A DNA stretch of 47,584 bases from Spirosoma sp. (GTDB taxonomy: Bacteria; Bacteroidota; Bacteroidia; Cytophagales; Spirosomataceae): positions 1 to 47,584 of the forward strand of contig JACMPG010000209.1 of NCBI GenBank assembly GCA_014377625.1. The letters are read 5' to 3'. Of the stretch, positions 24,693 through 33,543 are shown one piece after another (position 1 is the stretch's first letter; each line of letters begins with the position of its first letter). Both the position numbers and the translations under genes were made by a program. Under the pieces are notes generated by a model. The model did no database searches, was not told the origin of the DNA, and saw only the letters and a program-made list of their open reading frames with translations.

Positions 24693-25310
24693 GTGAAGAA
24701 TGCCTCATTGTTTTTAAATGTGCTGTTGACCATTGCCGTAGCCGTACTGTACTATCTGCACTTTGCCGGTCCCAAAACCGAAGCCGTTGTGGCCAGCAAA
24801 CCTGCCGATGCTAAAGGCAAAGACATTGTGTACGTAAATGTCGACTCGCTGCTGACTAAGTATGATTTCTTTAAGGATACGCAGAAAGTGCTGGAGAGCA
24901 AGCGGTTCCAGCTTGAGAACGAACTGGCTACTAAAGGCCGTAATCTGCAAAATAAGGCCGCTTTTTTTCAGAAACAGGCCAGCGAAGGTCGCCTGACACA
25001 GGAACAGGGCCGCGCCACCGAAGCATCGTTACAAAAAGAACAGCAGGATATCCTGGCCTATCGGGAACGGGCCGCTCAGAATCTGGCTGGCGAAGAAGCT
25101 GAGAAGAACAAACAGCTTTACGATCAGATTTACGATTATCTGAAGAGTATCAACGCCCAGAATAAATATCAGTTTGTGTTGGGCTACACCAAAGGTGGTG
25201 GCATTCTGTTTGCCAACTCCGACGCCGACCAGACAAAGGCTATTCTGGATGGGCTGAACAAGCAATACAAAGAGAAACAGGAGAAAGATAATCAGGCTAA
25301 GAAGAAATAA
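24693..25310 (+). CDS. OmpH/Skp-family protein
   Basis: A 205-aa protein. I chose GTG 24693, which gives the family-like start (V/M)KNASLFLNVLLTIAVAVLY with an N-terminal membrane anchor; the frame extends upstream to a TTG at 24669. After the helix come IVYVNVDSLLTKYDFFKDTQ, a long charged coiled coil (about 80-165) and the C-terminal YQFVLGYTKGGGILFANSDA, DQTKAILDGLNKQY, all typical of OmpH/Skp. The family acts as periplasmic chaperones for outer membrane proteins; this anchored form is common in Bacteroidota. The end is Lys-rich. A very strong hairpin follows. Confidence 0.88.
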   Translation: MKNASLFLNVLLTIAVAVLYYLHFAGPKTEAVVASKPADAKGKDIVYVNVDSLLTKYDFFKDTQKVLESKRFQLENELATKGRNLQNKAAFFQKQASEGRLTQEQGRATEASLQKEQQDILAYRERAAQNLAGEEAEKNKQLYDQIYDYLKSINAQNKYQFVLGYTKGGGILFANSDADQTKAILDGLNKQYKEKQEKDNQAKKK

Positions 25311-25318
25311 TAATCCCT

Positions 25319-25371
25319 GTATATGCGAACAGCCGTCGAGATTCGAAATCTTGACGGCTGTTCGCATATAC
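25319..25371 (+). terminator. 25-bp hairpin after the ompH-like gene
   Basis: Arms 25319-25337 (GTATATGCGAACAGCCGTC) and 25353-25371 are perfect reverse complements, and inner bases extend the stem to 25 bp with one mismatch. The loop is only about 3 nt. No T-run follows. Very likely ends or protects the ompH-like transcript. Confidence 0.7.
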
Positions 25372-25395
25372 ATAGTAATCAATCCTCTGCCCGGC

Positions 25396-25403
25396 TACCT
25401 TTG
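25396..25403 (+). promoter_or_regulatory. -7 promoter element before smpB
   Basis: TACCTTTG fits TAnnTTTG and lies 72 bp before ATG 25476. It is identical to the element before the ompH-like gene; no clear -33 TTTG. Confidence 0.5.
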
Positions 25404-25475
25404 TGGTTGGGAAAAGGTCCTGTCATACGTGGCTGATAAGTCGTATTTCGTAAATCATAACTCATCAATCAATAC

Positions 25476-25937
25476 ATGGCCTCAGCAACTATCGTCAAAA
25501 ACGTTGATATACGTAATCGTCGGGCGTCTTTTGAGTACTCATTTCTGGAAAAGTTTACGGCGGGTATCGTCCTGACCGGTACCGAAATCAAGTCAGCCCG
25601 GCAGGGTAAGGTCAATTTGCAGGATGCATACTGTTTGCTTCTGAACGATGAGTTGTTCATCCGGCAAATGAATATTTCGCCCTACGAACAGGGCACTCAT
25701 TATAACCACGAACCCCTCCGAGACCGCAAACTGCTGCTGAACAAACGGGAAATTAAACGACTGAGTGAGAAGCTGAAAGATCAGGGACTGACTATTGTGC
25801 CAATTCGGATGTTTACTAACGAACGGGGGTTTGCCAAGGTTGAGATTGCCCTTGCCAAAGGCAAAAAACTTTACGACAAACGTGACAGTATCAAAGAGCG
25901 CGATGTAGAACGCGACATGCAGCGCGAACGGTACTAA
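25476..25937 (+). CDS. smpB: SsrA-binding protein SmpB
   Basis: A 153-aa protein that binds tmRNA and delivers it to stalled ribosomes for trans-translation. Family blocks are present: VKNVDIRNRRASFEYSFLEK, AGIVLTGTEIKSARQGKVNL, YCLLLNDELFIRQMNISPYE, and HEPLRDRKLLLNKREI. The C-terminal basic tail (KKLYDKRDSIKERDVERDMQ) is the part that inserts in the mRNA channel. Length and start are typical. The tmRNA gene ssrA is not seen in this window. Confidence 0.96.
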   Translation: MASATIVKNVDIRNRRASFEYSFLEKFTAGIVLTGTEIKSARQGKVNLQDAYCLLLNDELFIRQMNISPYEQGTHYNHEPLRDRKLLLNKREIKRLSEKLKDQGLTIVPIRMFTNERGFAKVEIALAKGKKLYDKRDSIKERDVERDMQRERY

Positions 25938-26012
25938 TTTTTTTCTTAAACTGTACTGTCGTGTGGATAACTTCTGTAACTTGCTCATTATACAGAGGCA
26001 TACAAGCGCGAT

Positions 26013-26528
26013 ATGAGCAGGAAAGTATTAGTCTTAAATCAAGATTACAGTGCACTCAGCATCTGCTCCGTTCCAAAAGCATTCTTGCTGGTTTATCTCG
26101 ACAAAGCTGAACTCGTGGCCGAGTCTGAGCAATTTACTCTTCGTACTGTTTCGGCAGAGTTCCCTATGCCATCGGTTATCCGGCTGCATCGGTACGTGAA
26201 CTTACCCTACAAGGGCGTTATGCTAACCCGGCAAAACATCTTTAAGCGCGATGGGCATAACTGTCAGTATTGCGGCACCACCGAAGACCTGACGCTCGAT
26301 CACGTACTGCCCAAGTCGAGGGGCGGTAAAACAAGCTGGGATAATCTGGCCACCGCCTGCAAACGGTGCAATTCCAGGAAAGGCGACTATACGCCTGATG
26401 AAGCCAACTTAAAACTCCGCCAGAAACCGTTCAAACCTACGTTTCTGGTTTTTTTACGCGAATTCTCCGGCTCCGTCGAAGAAAGCTGGATGCCGTTTCT
26501 GGCCCGCAAGGAAAAAGCGTTTTCGTAA
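26013..26528 (+). CDS. HNH endonuclease family protein
   Basis: A 171-aa protein. The N-terminal half (KVLVLNQDYSALSICSVPKA) is the conserved lead domain of a widespread stand-alone HNH family. The HNH core has CQYCGTTEDLTLDHVLPKSR, then GGKTSWDNLATACKRCNSRKG: Cys pairs for a structural metal, the catalytic DH and the following N and H/N positions. It ends EESWMPFLARKEKAFS. Such proteins are conserved in Bacteroidota and cyanobacteria and are not obviously linked to a mobile element; their role is unclear, possibly DNA repair or recombination. It is a monocistronic gene followed by a 26-bp palindrome. Confidence 0.92.
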   Translation: MSRKVLVLNQDYSALSICSVPKAFLLVYLDKAELVAESEQFTLRTVSAEFPMPSVIRLHRYVNLPYKGVMLTRQNIFKRDGHNCQYCGTTEDLTLDHVLPKSRGGKTSWDNLATACKRCNSRKGDYTPDEANLKLRQKPFKPTFLVFLREFSGSVEESWMPFLARKEKAFS

Positions 26529-26534
26529 GGCTAT

Positions 26535-26604
26535 AAGGGGTAAAAAGGGTGTCGGGTGTAGGATGTGCGTCAGCTACTTACACCCGACACCCTTTTTACC
26601 CCTT
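26535..26604. repeat. Perfect 26-bp inverted repeat (terminator or dispersed palindrome)
   Basis: Arms 26535-26560 and 26579-26604 match perfectly over 26 bp (starting AAGGGGTAAAAAGGGTGTCG), with an 18-nt loop. The arm contains both A-run and T-run, and a transcript from the HNH gene would fold into a strong hairpin 7 bp after its stop. It probably ends HNH transcription, but the length and perfection suggest a mobile or recently formed palindrome. Confidence 0.8.
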
Positions 26605-26642
26605 GTGCCTTTATATTAAGCCTTTTAGCCCGAAAAATTCCT

Positions 26643-26650
26643 TATCTTTG
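26643..26650 (+). promoter_or_regulatory. -7 promoter element of rpsA
   Basis: TATCTTTG fits TAnnTTTG exactly; TTTTAG at 26623-26628 may serve as a weak -33 box. It gives an rpsA leader of about 90 nt. Confidence 0.6.
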
Positions 26651-26746
26651 CAATCCTTTTTTGAGGAAAGCCTATCTTATAAACTAAAAGTCAGCCTGCC
26701 ATTGGTCCAGCGGCTGATGTACAGAGTGGATCAGGAAACTATTTTT

Positions 26747-28528
26747 ATGAGCAAAACGCAACAACGCGACCTGCCGGCATTTGATTGGGATCTGGCCGAC
26801 AACAAAGGATTTGGGAGCGGCTACTCAGTCGCCGAGCGCGACCAGATGCTGGAACTGTACGACAATACACTGTCGGAAGTGAAGGAAAAGGAAGTGGTGA
26901 TGGGAACGGTAGTAGGCATTACGGATCGGGAGATTCTGCTGAACATCGGTTTCAAATCGGACGGGCTGGTACCTGCTTCGGAATTCCGGGATTTACCGGA
27001 CCTGAAGATGGGCGACGAAGTTGAAGTCTACGTAGAGAATCAGGAAGATCAGAATGGTCAGTTGGTTCTTTCGCGTAAGAAAGCGAAAGTAATTACGGCC
27101 TGGCAGAAAATTCAGCGGGCCCTGGACGAAGACCTCGTTATCGACGGCTTCGTAAAACGCCGGACCAAAGGTGGTCTGATCGTGGATATCTTCAGCGTAG
27201 AAGCGTTCCTGCCCGGATCGCAGATCGACGTAAAGCCAATCCGTGATTTCGACGTGTTTGTTGGCAAGAAGATGGAAGTGAAGGTTGTCAAAATCAACTA
27301 TGCCAACGATAACGTAGTCGTTTCGCATAAAGTCCTGATTGAGAAAGACCTTGAAGCACAACGCGCTCAAATCCTGAATAACCTCGAAAAAGGTCAGGTG
27401 CTGGAAGGTGTAATAAAGAACATGACCAACTTTGGTGTGTTTATTGACCTCGGCGGTGTCGATGGTCTGTTGCACATCACTGATATATCGTGGGGCCGCA
27501 TCAGTCACCCGTCCGAAGTCCTCAACCTTGATCAGAAGGTCAATGTGGTTGTACTTGATTTCGACGAGGACAAAAAGAGGATCTCGCTGGGTATGAAGCA
27601 ACTTCAGGCACATCCTTGGGATGCGTTGTCGGAAGACCTGCAGGTTGGCTCGAAAGTGAAAGGCAAGATTGTGAATGTAGCCGACTACGGTGCGTTCCTC
27701 GAAATCATGCCGGGCGTCGAAGGGTTAATCCACGTCTCGGAGATGTCTTGGTCACAGCACCTGCGCAATCCACAGGAGTTCCTGAAAGTGAGCGATGAAG
27801 TAGAAGCACAAGTGCTGACGCTGGACCGCAACGACCGCAAAATGTCGCTGGGTATCAAGCAACTCACCGAAGACCCATGGACCCGTCCTGAACTGCGTGA
27901 GAAATACGCCATCGGCACGAAGCATAAAGGTTTGGTACGTAATCTGACCAATTTCGGCCTGTTCCTCGAGCTCGAAGAAGGCATCGACGGTCTGGTACAC
28001 GTATCGGATCTGTCGTGGACCAAGAAAATTAAACACCCTTCAGACTTCATCAAGGTTGGTGAAGAGCTGGAAGTAGTTGTTCTTGAACTTGACATAGATA
28101 ACCGTCGGCTGGCCCTCGGCCATAAGCAACTCGAAGAGAATCCCTGGGATACGTTCGAGGATCTGTTTGCGGTTGGTACCATTCACCGGTGTACTGTCCT
28201 GAGCAAAAACGATAAGATGGCTACACTTGAACTGCCTTACGGAATTGAGGGTTTCTCGTCGCTCAAGAATCTTGGTAAGGAAGACGGTACGTTTGCTGAG
28301 GTAGGTGAGTCGCTTGACTTCAAAGTAACGGAGTTCTCGAAAGATGAGAAGCGGATCATGCTCTCGCACACCCGTACATGGGGCGAGAAGAACGAGCCCG
28401 TGAAAGAGTCGAAGCCCAAAGCGGCCAAGACCACTTCATCGACGCCAAGCCAGCCTGAGCGTGGTGCCACCCTCGGCGATCTTGATGCCCTGGCTGCATT
28501 GAAAGAGCAGATGGAAAGTAAGAACTAA
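26747..28528 (+). CDS. rpsA: 30S ribosomal protein S1
   Basis: A 593-aa protein. ATG 26747 begins MSKTQQRDLPAFDWDLADNK, the usual Bacteroidota start; the frame is open further upstream but through the palindrome. Six S1 (OB-fold) RNA-binding repeats are visible, with the marks VVMGTVVGITDREILLNIGF, VIDGFVKRRTKGGLIVDIF, VLEGVIKNMTNFGVFIDLGG, KVKGKIVNVADYGAFLEIMP, KHKGLVRNLTNFGLFLELEE, and a diverged sixth, CTVLSKNDKMATLELPYGIE. A Lys/Ser/Pro-rich tail follows. S1 helps the small subunit bind mRNA; in Bacteroidota, which make little use of Shine-Dalgarno pairing, it is thought to matter for choosing AU-rich leaders. Own promoter and terminator. Confidence 0.96.
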   Translation: MSKTQQRDLPAFDWDLADNKGFGSGYSVAERDQMLELYDNTLSEVKEKEVVMGTVVGITDREILLNIGFKSDGLVPASEFRDLPDLKMGDEVEVYVENQEDQNGQLVLSRKKAKVITAWQKIQRALDEDLVIDGFVKRRTKGGLIVDIFSVEAFLPGSQIDVKPIRDFDVFVGKKMEVKVVKINYANDNVVVSHKVLIEKDLEAQRAQILNNLEKGQVLEGVIKNMTNFGVFIDLGGVDGLLHITDISWGRISHPSEVLNLDQKVNVVVLDFDEDKKRISLGMKQLQAHPWDALSEDLQVGSKVKGKIVNVADYGAFLEIMPGVEGLIHVSEMSWSQHLRNPQEFLKVSDEVEAQVLTLDRNDRKMSLGIKQLTEDPWTRPELREKYAIGTKHKGLVRNLTNFGLFLELEEGIDGLVHVSDLSWTKKIKHPSDFIKVGEELEVVVLELDIDNRRLALGHKQLEENPWDTFEDLFAVGTIHRCTVLSKNDKMATLELPYGIEGFSSLKNLGKEDGTFAEVGESLDFKVTEFSKDEKRIMLSHTRTWGEKNEPVKESKPKAAKTTSSTPSQPERGATLGDLDALAALKEQMESKN

Positions 28529-28549
28529 CTGATTGCGGTTCTGAACAAG

Positions 28550-28584
28550 AACGCGCTGCTACGTTAAGTAGTGGCGCGTTTTTT
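28550..28584 (+). terminator. Intrinsic terminator of rpsA
   Basis: AACGCGCTGCTAC (28550-28562) pairs with GTAGTGGCGCGTT (28568-28580) with minor mismatch, followed by a T-run. Confidence 0.88.
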
Positions 28585-28617
28585 GTTGTGGATTCAATAG
28601 CCTGCCGGATTAAATGC

Positions 28618-28625
28618 TATATTTG
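28618..28625 (+). promoter_or_regulatory. -7 promoter element of the tRNA-Cys gene
   Basis: TATATTTG matches TAnnTTTG. It is 40 bp upstream of the mature tRNA. The leader has a small hairpin (AAATAGC at about 28633 with GCTATTT at about 28655). Confidence 0.6.
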
Positions 28626-28665
28626 CACTCCCAAATAGCTAAAAGCTCTTTGGGGCTATTTAGAA

Positions 28666-28736
28666 GGTTCCGTGGCCGAGTGGCTAGGCTCAGCTCTGCA
28701 AAAGCTGCTACAGCGGTTCGAATCCGCTCGGAACCT
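28666..28736 (+). tRNA. tRNA-Cys (anticodon GCA)
   Basis: Full cloverleaf: acceptor GGTTCCG with CGGAACC, D-arm GCCGAGTGGCTAGGC, anticodon stem CAGCT/AGCTG with loop CTGCAAA (anticodon GCA), short variable loop, T-arm AGCGG-TTCGAAT-CCGCT. The 3' CCA is not encoded. Confidence 0.95.
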
Positions 28737-28753
28737 CAAATTAAAACACATGG

Positions 28754-28801
28754 ACATCGCCAGGCTTCTCTGCATTCTGAGAGACCTGGCGATGTTTTTT
28801 T
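28754..28801 (+). terminator. Intrinsic terminator of tRNA-Cys
   Basis: ACATCGCCAGG (28754-28764) pairs with CCTGGCGATGT, followed by eight T. An inner CTTCTC/GAGAG pairing lengthens the stem. Confidence 0.9.
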
Positions 28802-28928
28802 AGTGCGTGTGAATCAAACAAAATAAGTTAAACAAGTCGTAGTCAGTGAGTAGGAAGGCTGGATAATTGGGACGGATTTAGAACCTCTATAAATAAAATG
28901 AGGGGCGAGAAATATGTAAAGACCGACT

Positions 28929-28960
28929 TTTGACTATGCAGCGTTCGTGTCGTACTTTTG
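28929..28960 (+). promoter_or_regulatory. Strong promoter of the ACIII/oxidase operon
   Basis: TTTG at 28929-28932, a 20-nt spacer, then TACTTTTG at 28953-28960: a near-ideal Bacteroidota housekeeping promoter. Transcription should begin about 28966, giving a short leader before actA. The 150 bp upstream back to the tRNA terminator hold no gene. Confidence 0.8.
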
Positions 28961-29020
28961 TGGGCCAATGAAATATCATTGATAATTATGGTAGTTAACT
29001 CAATTAATGCACGTAATAAA

Positions 29021-30316
29021 ATGAGCCGCTTGTCAACTGTTTATGGAGTGGTTGCTCTATCGCTGGCTCTGTTGTTCAGCAGTAGTCAAACCATAGCGCA
29101 GGACTCGACCGCTGCTGCCGGATCCCCTGCAACAGCTGCCGTACCCGCTGCGGGTGGTGGAGACGCCGAGAAAGGAAAGGCAATATTTGCTAACAACTGT
29201 GCTCAATGCCATGCCGTTACCGATGAGGTTGTGGTTGGCCCTGGGCTGAAAGGAGTAAAGGAACGCGCACCGGGTGGCGACTGGCTCCACAAATGGATTC
29301 GTAACTCATCGTCACTGATTGCAAGTGGTGATGCGTATGCTAACCAGGTATACAATAAGTTCGGTAAGGTGCAGATGTCCAGCTTCCCGAACTTATCGGA
29401 TGGCGACATTGATGGAATCCTTGCTTACATCGACGAGGCAAGTGCGCCCAAAGTGGCCGCTGTTGTTGCCACTGGCGATCAGGGGACAGCGGCTGTTGCG
29501 CAGGGTGGAGCGGTTGCTTCCGGCCCGTCAGAACTGTTTACATTCGTGCTGGTAGGATTATTAGTGGTGATGCTGCTGGTGCTGGGCGTTCTGTTGGTGA
29601 TCGTAACAATTTTGTCAAAGGCAGTTACGCCGGTTGGCGTTGCAGGCGATGGTACGCAATCGGCGGCTCCGTTCTCGCAGCGTCTCAAAGAAGGCCTGTC
29701 GAGTACGTTCAATAACTCAACCCTTCGCTCGGTGGTAATCTGGTTGTTTTTGCTGGTCGCTACAAAAGAGTCTATTGATGGCCTGTTCAGTATCGGTATT
29801 CAGCAGGGCTACGCGCCGAAGCAGCCAATCGCCTATTCGCACAAACTCCATGCCGGTCAGTACAAGATTGATTGTAACTACTGCCACATCGGTGTTAACA
29901 AGGGGAAGTCGGCCACGATTCCGGCGGCTAACATCTGTATGAACTGCCACGGTGTTATCAAGAAAGAGTCGCCGGAGATTCAGAAAATTTACGCAGCCAT
30001 AGAGCAGAACCGACCCATCGAGTGGATTCGGGTACACAACCTGCCTGATCTGGCATATTTCAATCACGCTCAGCACGTAAACGTAGGTAATGTGCAGTGT
30101 ACAACCTGCCATGGTGAGATTGAAAAAATGGAAGTGGTAGAGCAGCGTTCATCGCTAACGATGGGCTGGTGTATCGACTGTCACCGTAAGACGGAAGTGA
30201 ATACAAAGGACAATGCCTACTATGATAAGCTAGTGGCCCTGCATCGGAAAGAAAGCAAAGAGCCTCTTAAGGTTGCCAATATTGGCGGTCTCGAGTGTTC
30301 AAAATGCCACTATTAA
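29021..30316 (+). CDS. actA: Alternative complex III subunit A (multiheme cytochrome c)
   Basis: ActA carries electrons from the ACIII core to periplasmic or oxidase-bound cytochrome. With ATG 29021 it has 431 aa and a signal peptide (ending SSSQTIAQ); ATG 28988 would add 11 residues. It has six CxxCH heme sites: one in an N-terminal monoheme domain (C60, NNCAQCH), then, after a transmembrane helix (about 165-190) and a second hydrophobic segment, a pentaheme domain with CNYCH, CMNCH, CTTCH, CIDCH and CSKCH at the C-terminus. The fused N-terminal cytochrome c is a feature of Bacteroidota ActA, as I recall from the Flavobacterium johnsoniae complex. First gene of the operon; actB starts 27 bp later. 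Confidence 0.93.
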   Translation: MSRLSTVYGVVALSLALLFSSSQTIAQDSTAAAGSPATAAVPAAGGGDAEKGKAIFANNCAQCHAVTDEVVVGPGLKGVKERAPGGDWLHKWIRNSSSLIASGDAYANQVYNKFGKVQMSSFPNLSDGDIDGILAYIDEASAPKVAAVVATGDQGTAAVAQGGAVASGPSELFTFVLVGLLVVMLLVLGVLLVIVTILSKAVTPVGVAGDGTQSAAPFSQRLKEGLSSTFNNSTLRSVVIWLFLLVATKESIDGLFSIGIQQGYAPKQPIAYSHKLHAGQYKIDCNYCHIGVNKGKSATIPAANICMNCHGVIKKESPEIQKIYAAIEQNRPIEWIRVHNLPDLAYFNHAQHVNVGNVQCTTCHGEIEKMEVVEQRSSLTMGWCIDCHRKTEVNTKDNAYYDKLVALHRKESKEPLKVANIGGLECSKCHY

Positions 30317-30343
30317 CCAGTTCACCTGCCGCATAAATTACGC

Positions 30344-33300
30344 ATGGAAAATACAAGCAAACGGTATTGGAAAGGAGTTGAGGAGTTGCGCAACGACGCT
30401 ACGTTCATAAAGAACGCTAACAGCGAATTTGCCAATCCTGATGAGACTTCATTAGATTCCGATAGTCTGCTGGGTGGCTCAAATACCCAACGTCGTGACT
30501 TCCTGAAAGCAATGGGCTTCGGTATGGCTGCTGTAACACTGGCTGCCTGCGAAACACCAGTTCACAAGGCAATTCCCTATTTAAACAAGCCGGAATTTAC
30601 TATTCCATCCATATCTGACTATTACGCTTCGACGTATGTCAATAATGGTGATTTTGCTTCAATTCTGGTGGAGACCCGTGAAGGTCGTCCGATCAAGATT
30701 GAAGGCAACCCGCTGTCAACTATTTCGAAGGGTGGCACTACGGCACAGGTTCAGGCATCGTTGCTGTCGTTGTATGACATTGATAAACTGAAAGGGCCTC
30801 AACGGGGTAATGCCTCTATAGGGTGGGACGTTGCTGACCGGGAGATTATAAACGCACTGAATACAGTTGCTGCACGTGGCGGTGCCGTTCGGATTGTTAC
30901 ATCAACGATCATCAGTCCAACAACGAAGGCTGTTGTGGCTGATTTCATTGCTAAATATCCAACAGCACAACATGTCATGTATGATGCCAACTCGGCATTT
31001 GGCATGATGCAGGCAAACCAGACGTCTTTTGGGAAAGCAGCCATCCCGTCATACGCCTTTGATAAAGCGGAAACGATTGTGAGTATAGGTGCCGATTTTC
31101 TCGGTACTTGGGTTGCTCCTATTGCGTACATGCGGGCCTATGCCGAAGGGCGCAAGATTGGAGCGGTTGGTGGTGGCAAGAAAAGCATGTCACGCCATTA
31201 TCAGTTTGAGACGGGCCTGTCCATGACGGGTGCCAATGCAGACTACCGGTCACCAATTAAGCCGTCGCAGGAAGGCGTGCTGGCTGTGGCTCTATATAAC
31301 AAAGTCGCTCAGAAACTTGGTGGTACCACCCTTGGCTCCGTAACGATTGACGTACCGCATCTTGACAAAGCCGCTACTGATCTGGCGCGTACCCGTGGTC
31401 GTTCGCTGGTTGTTGCGGGGTCTAACGATCCGGATGTTCAGGTGGTTATTAATGCTCTGAATAGCATGTTGGGTAGCTACGGCTCAACGATTGACCTGAA
31501 TATACCCGTATATACCCGGCAGGGCAATGACCTGCAAATGAATGGGTTTATCAACGATGCTAAAGCCGGTCGGGTAGGAGCCGTGTTGTTCTTCGGCGCG
31601 AACCCAGTGTATGACCACCCCCGTGGTGCTGAACTGGCCGAAGTTCTGGCTAAAATGCCGTTGTCTCTCTCATTTTCTGACCGGGCCGACGAAACCGCAT
31701 CGCTTTGCAAATACATAACTCCTGTTCCGCACTTTCTGGAAAGCTGGGGTGACGCTGAGCCACAGGCTGGACAGTTGACGCTCATTCAACCCGCCATTTC
31801 ATACATTTTCAAGACCCGTCAGTTTGAGTCGAGTCTGTTGACCTGGGCGGGTAAGCCAAGCGATTATCAGGTATACCTGAAGAATCACTGGAGTACTACG
31901 TATTATCCTCAGTCAACCGGTTTCGATTCGTTCGACTCATTCTGGGTTAAGTGTCTTTACGACGGGTTATTCGTTCCTCAGAATGGACAGACCGTTGCGG
32001 GTGCTACCACGTTTGCAGGAAACGCTGCTCAGGCCGCCACTGGTATTGCTCAGCGTTTCAAGCCGGGTACGGGCATGGAAATGTCGCTGTACGAGAAAGT
32101 GAGCATCGGTACTGGGTCAATGGCTAACAATCCCTGGCTTCAGGAAATGCCGGACCCCGTAACCAAAGCATGCTGGGATAACTACGCGGCCCTGTCGCAG
32201 AAAACGGCAAACTATATTGGCGTTACACAAAACGATTTGGTCACGGTTAAAGCCAATGGAAAATCGATTGAATTACCGGTTATGATCCAGCCGGGTCAGG
32301 CTGACAATACGGTATCGGTAGCTATTGGATACGGCCGGGAAAAAGCCGGTAAGGCTGCTGCGGGCGTTGGTAAAAACGTTTATCCATTTGCGGGTATTTT
32401 AAATGGTTACGTCCTGTTTACAGCCGGTAGCGTCACGGTCGAGAAGGCAGGTGGCAATCACGAAGTTGCCCAGACGCAAACGCATGATACCGTGATGGGC
32501 CGCCGGGCGGTTGTGCAGGAAGGCAGGCTGGTCGACTACGTCAAAAACCCCACAGCAGGCCGATACTTCCCGAAAGTGGTAACGCCCGAAGGGCCAGTTG
32601 ATCCAGCAAACATTACGCTTTGGCACGGGTACGGTAAGCCTAACCACTCTTGGGGAATGGTTATCGACCTCAATAGTTGCATCGGCTGTAATGCCTGCGT
32701 TGTTGGCTGTCAGGCCGAGAACAATGTGCAGGTTGTTGGTCGGGAGGAAGTGCTGATGCGTCGTGAAATGCACTGGATTCGCATTGACCGCTACTATAGC
32801 AGCGATGCTGAGGCCGAAGACTTCAGTGGCCTCGAAATTGCTTCGGCTAATCCAGAGGTTGTTTTCCAGCCCATGCTTTGCCAGCATTGTAGCAACGCCC
32901 CCTGCGAGACGGTATGTCCGGTACTGGCTACTACTCACAGTACGGAAGGTCTCAATCAGATGACATACAACCGGTGCATCGGGACGCGGTATTGCGCAAA
33001 CAACTGTCCTTACAAGGTGCGTCGTTTCAACTGGTTCAAGTACTTCGACAACGATAATTTCGATTATCACTTCAACAACGACCTTGGTAAAATGGTCATT
33101 AACCCCGACGTGACTGTGCGGTCGCGGGGTGTTATTGAGAAGTGTTCGTTCTGCGTACAACGCATTCAGGAAGGCAAATTGACCGCTAAGAAAGAGCGTC
33201 GCCGTCCATTGCCTGATGAGATACAGTCTGCCTGCGCACAGGCCTGTCCCACCAATGCAATTATATTTGGTGATATGAACAACCCGGAAAGTACCATTTC

Positions 33301-33445
33301 CAAAGTGCTGGAAACGGAGATGACCGAGCGGGCTTTTCATGTTCTTGAGGAGATCAACGTGCGCCCCCAGATTTCGTATCTGACTAAGATTCGCAATAAA
33401 GACGAAATGCCGAAGCAGGAAGCTCGTCAGGAATCACAAGTATAG
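30344..33445 (+). CDS. actB: Alternative complex III subunit B (iron-sulfur, molybdopterin-like)
   Basis: A 1033-aa protein. A twin-arginine signal (NTQRRDFLKAMGFGMAAVTL) followed by an AAC site lies about residues 48-71, consistent with folded export and lipidation. Residues about 85-740 resemble the molybdopterin oxidoreductase fold but in ACIII bind no molybdenum cofactor. The C-terminal part (about 765-1000) is a ferredoxin-like domain with four Cys clusters: CIGCNACVVGCQAENN, CQHCSNAPCETVCP, CIGTRYCANNCPY and CSFCVQRI with CAQACPTNA, for three 4Fe-4S and one 3Fe-4S type centres. It passes electrons from the quinol site to ActA/ActE. A 98-bp gap with a weak TCACGA/TCGTGA hairpin separates it from actC. 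Confidence 0.94.
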   Translation: MENTSKRYWKGVEELRNDATFIKNANSEFANPDETSLDSDSLLGGSNTQRRDFLKAMGFGMAAVTLAACETPVHKAIPYLNKPEFTIPSISDYYASTYVNNGDFASILVETREGRPIKIEGNPLSTISKGGTTAQVQASLLSLYDIDKLKGPQRGNASIGWDVADREIINALNTVAARGGAVRIVTSTIISPTTKAVVADFIAKYPTAQHVMYDANSAFGMMQANQTSFGKAAIPSYAFDKAETIVSIGADFLGTWVAPIAYMRAYAEGRKIGAVGGGKKSMSRHYQFETGLSMTGANADYRSPIKPSQEGVLAVALYNKVAQKLGGTTLGSVTIDVPHLDKAATDLARTRGRSLVVAGSNDPDVQVVINALNSMLGSYGSTIDLNIPVYTRQGNDLQMNGFINDAKAGRVGAVLFFGANPVYDHPRGAELAEVLAKMPLSLSFSDRADETASLCKYITPVPHFLESWGDAEPQAGQLTLIQPAISYIFKTRQFESSLLTWAGKPSDYQVYLKNHWSTTYYPQSTGFDSFDSFWVKCLYDGLFVPQNGQTVAGATTFAGNAAQAATGIAQRFKPGTGMEMSLYEKVSIGTGSMANNPWLQEMPDPVTKACWDNYAALSQKTANYIGVTQNDLVTVKANGKSIELPVMIQPGQADNTVSVAIGYGREKAGKAAAGVGKNVYPFAGILNGYVLFTAGSVTVEKAGGNHEVAQTQTHDTVMGRRAVVQEGRLVDYVKNPTAGRYFPKVVTPEGPVDPANITLWHGYGKPNHSWGMVIDLNSCIGCNACVVGCQAENNVQVVGREEVLMRREMHWIRIDRYYSSDAEAEDFSGLEIASANPEVVFQPMLCQHCSNAPCETVCPVLATTHSTEGLNQMTYNRCIGTRYCANNCPYKVRRFNWFKYFDNDNFDYHFNNDLGKMVINPDVTVRSRGVIEKCSFCVQRIQEGKLTAKKERRRPLPDEIQSACAQACPTNAIIFGDMNNPESTISKVLETEMTERAFHVLEEINVRPQISYLTKIRNKDEMPKQEARQESQV

Positions 33446-33543
33446 ACTAATTGATTTATAAACGGTGAATCACGAATCGTCAAAACATCGTGACTACACA
33501 GGCCGTAAATCTGACATTCTAAATCGTAAATTCAAGTAAGCTT

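Noticed and set aside
26549-26746. Longer start for rpsA
   Set aside because: The extension runs through a perfect palindrome and the promoter and has no S1 similarity; ATG 26747 gives the usual N-terminus.
29716-30310. Separate short cytochrome gene inside actA
   Set aside because: The N-terminal monoheme and C-terminal pentaheme parts are in one uninterrupted frame, as in other Bacteroidota ActA proteins, so it is a single fused gene.
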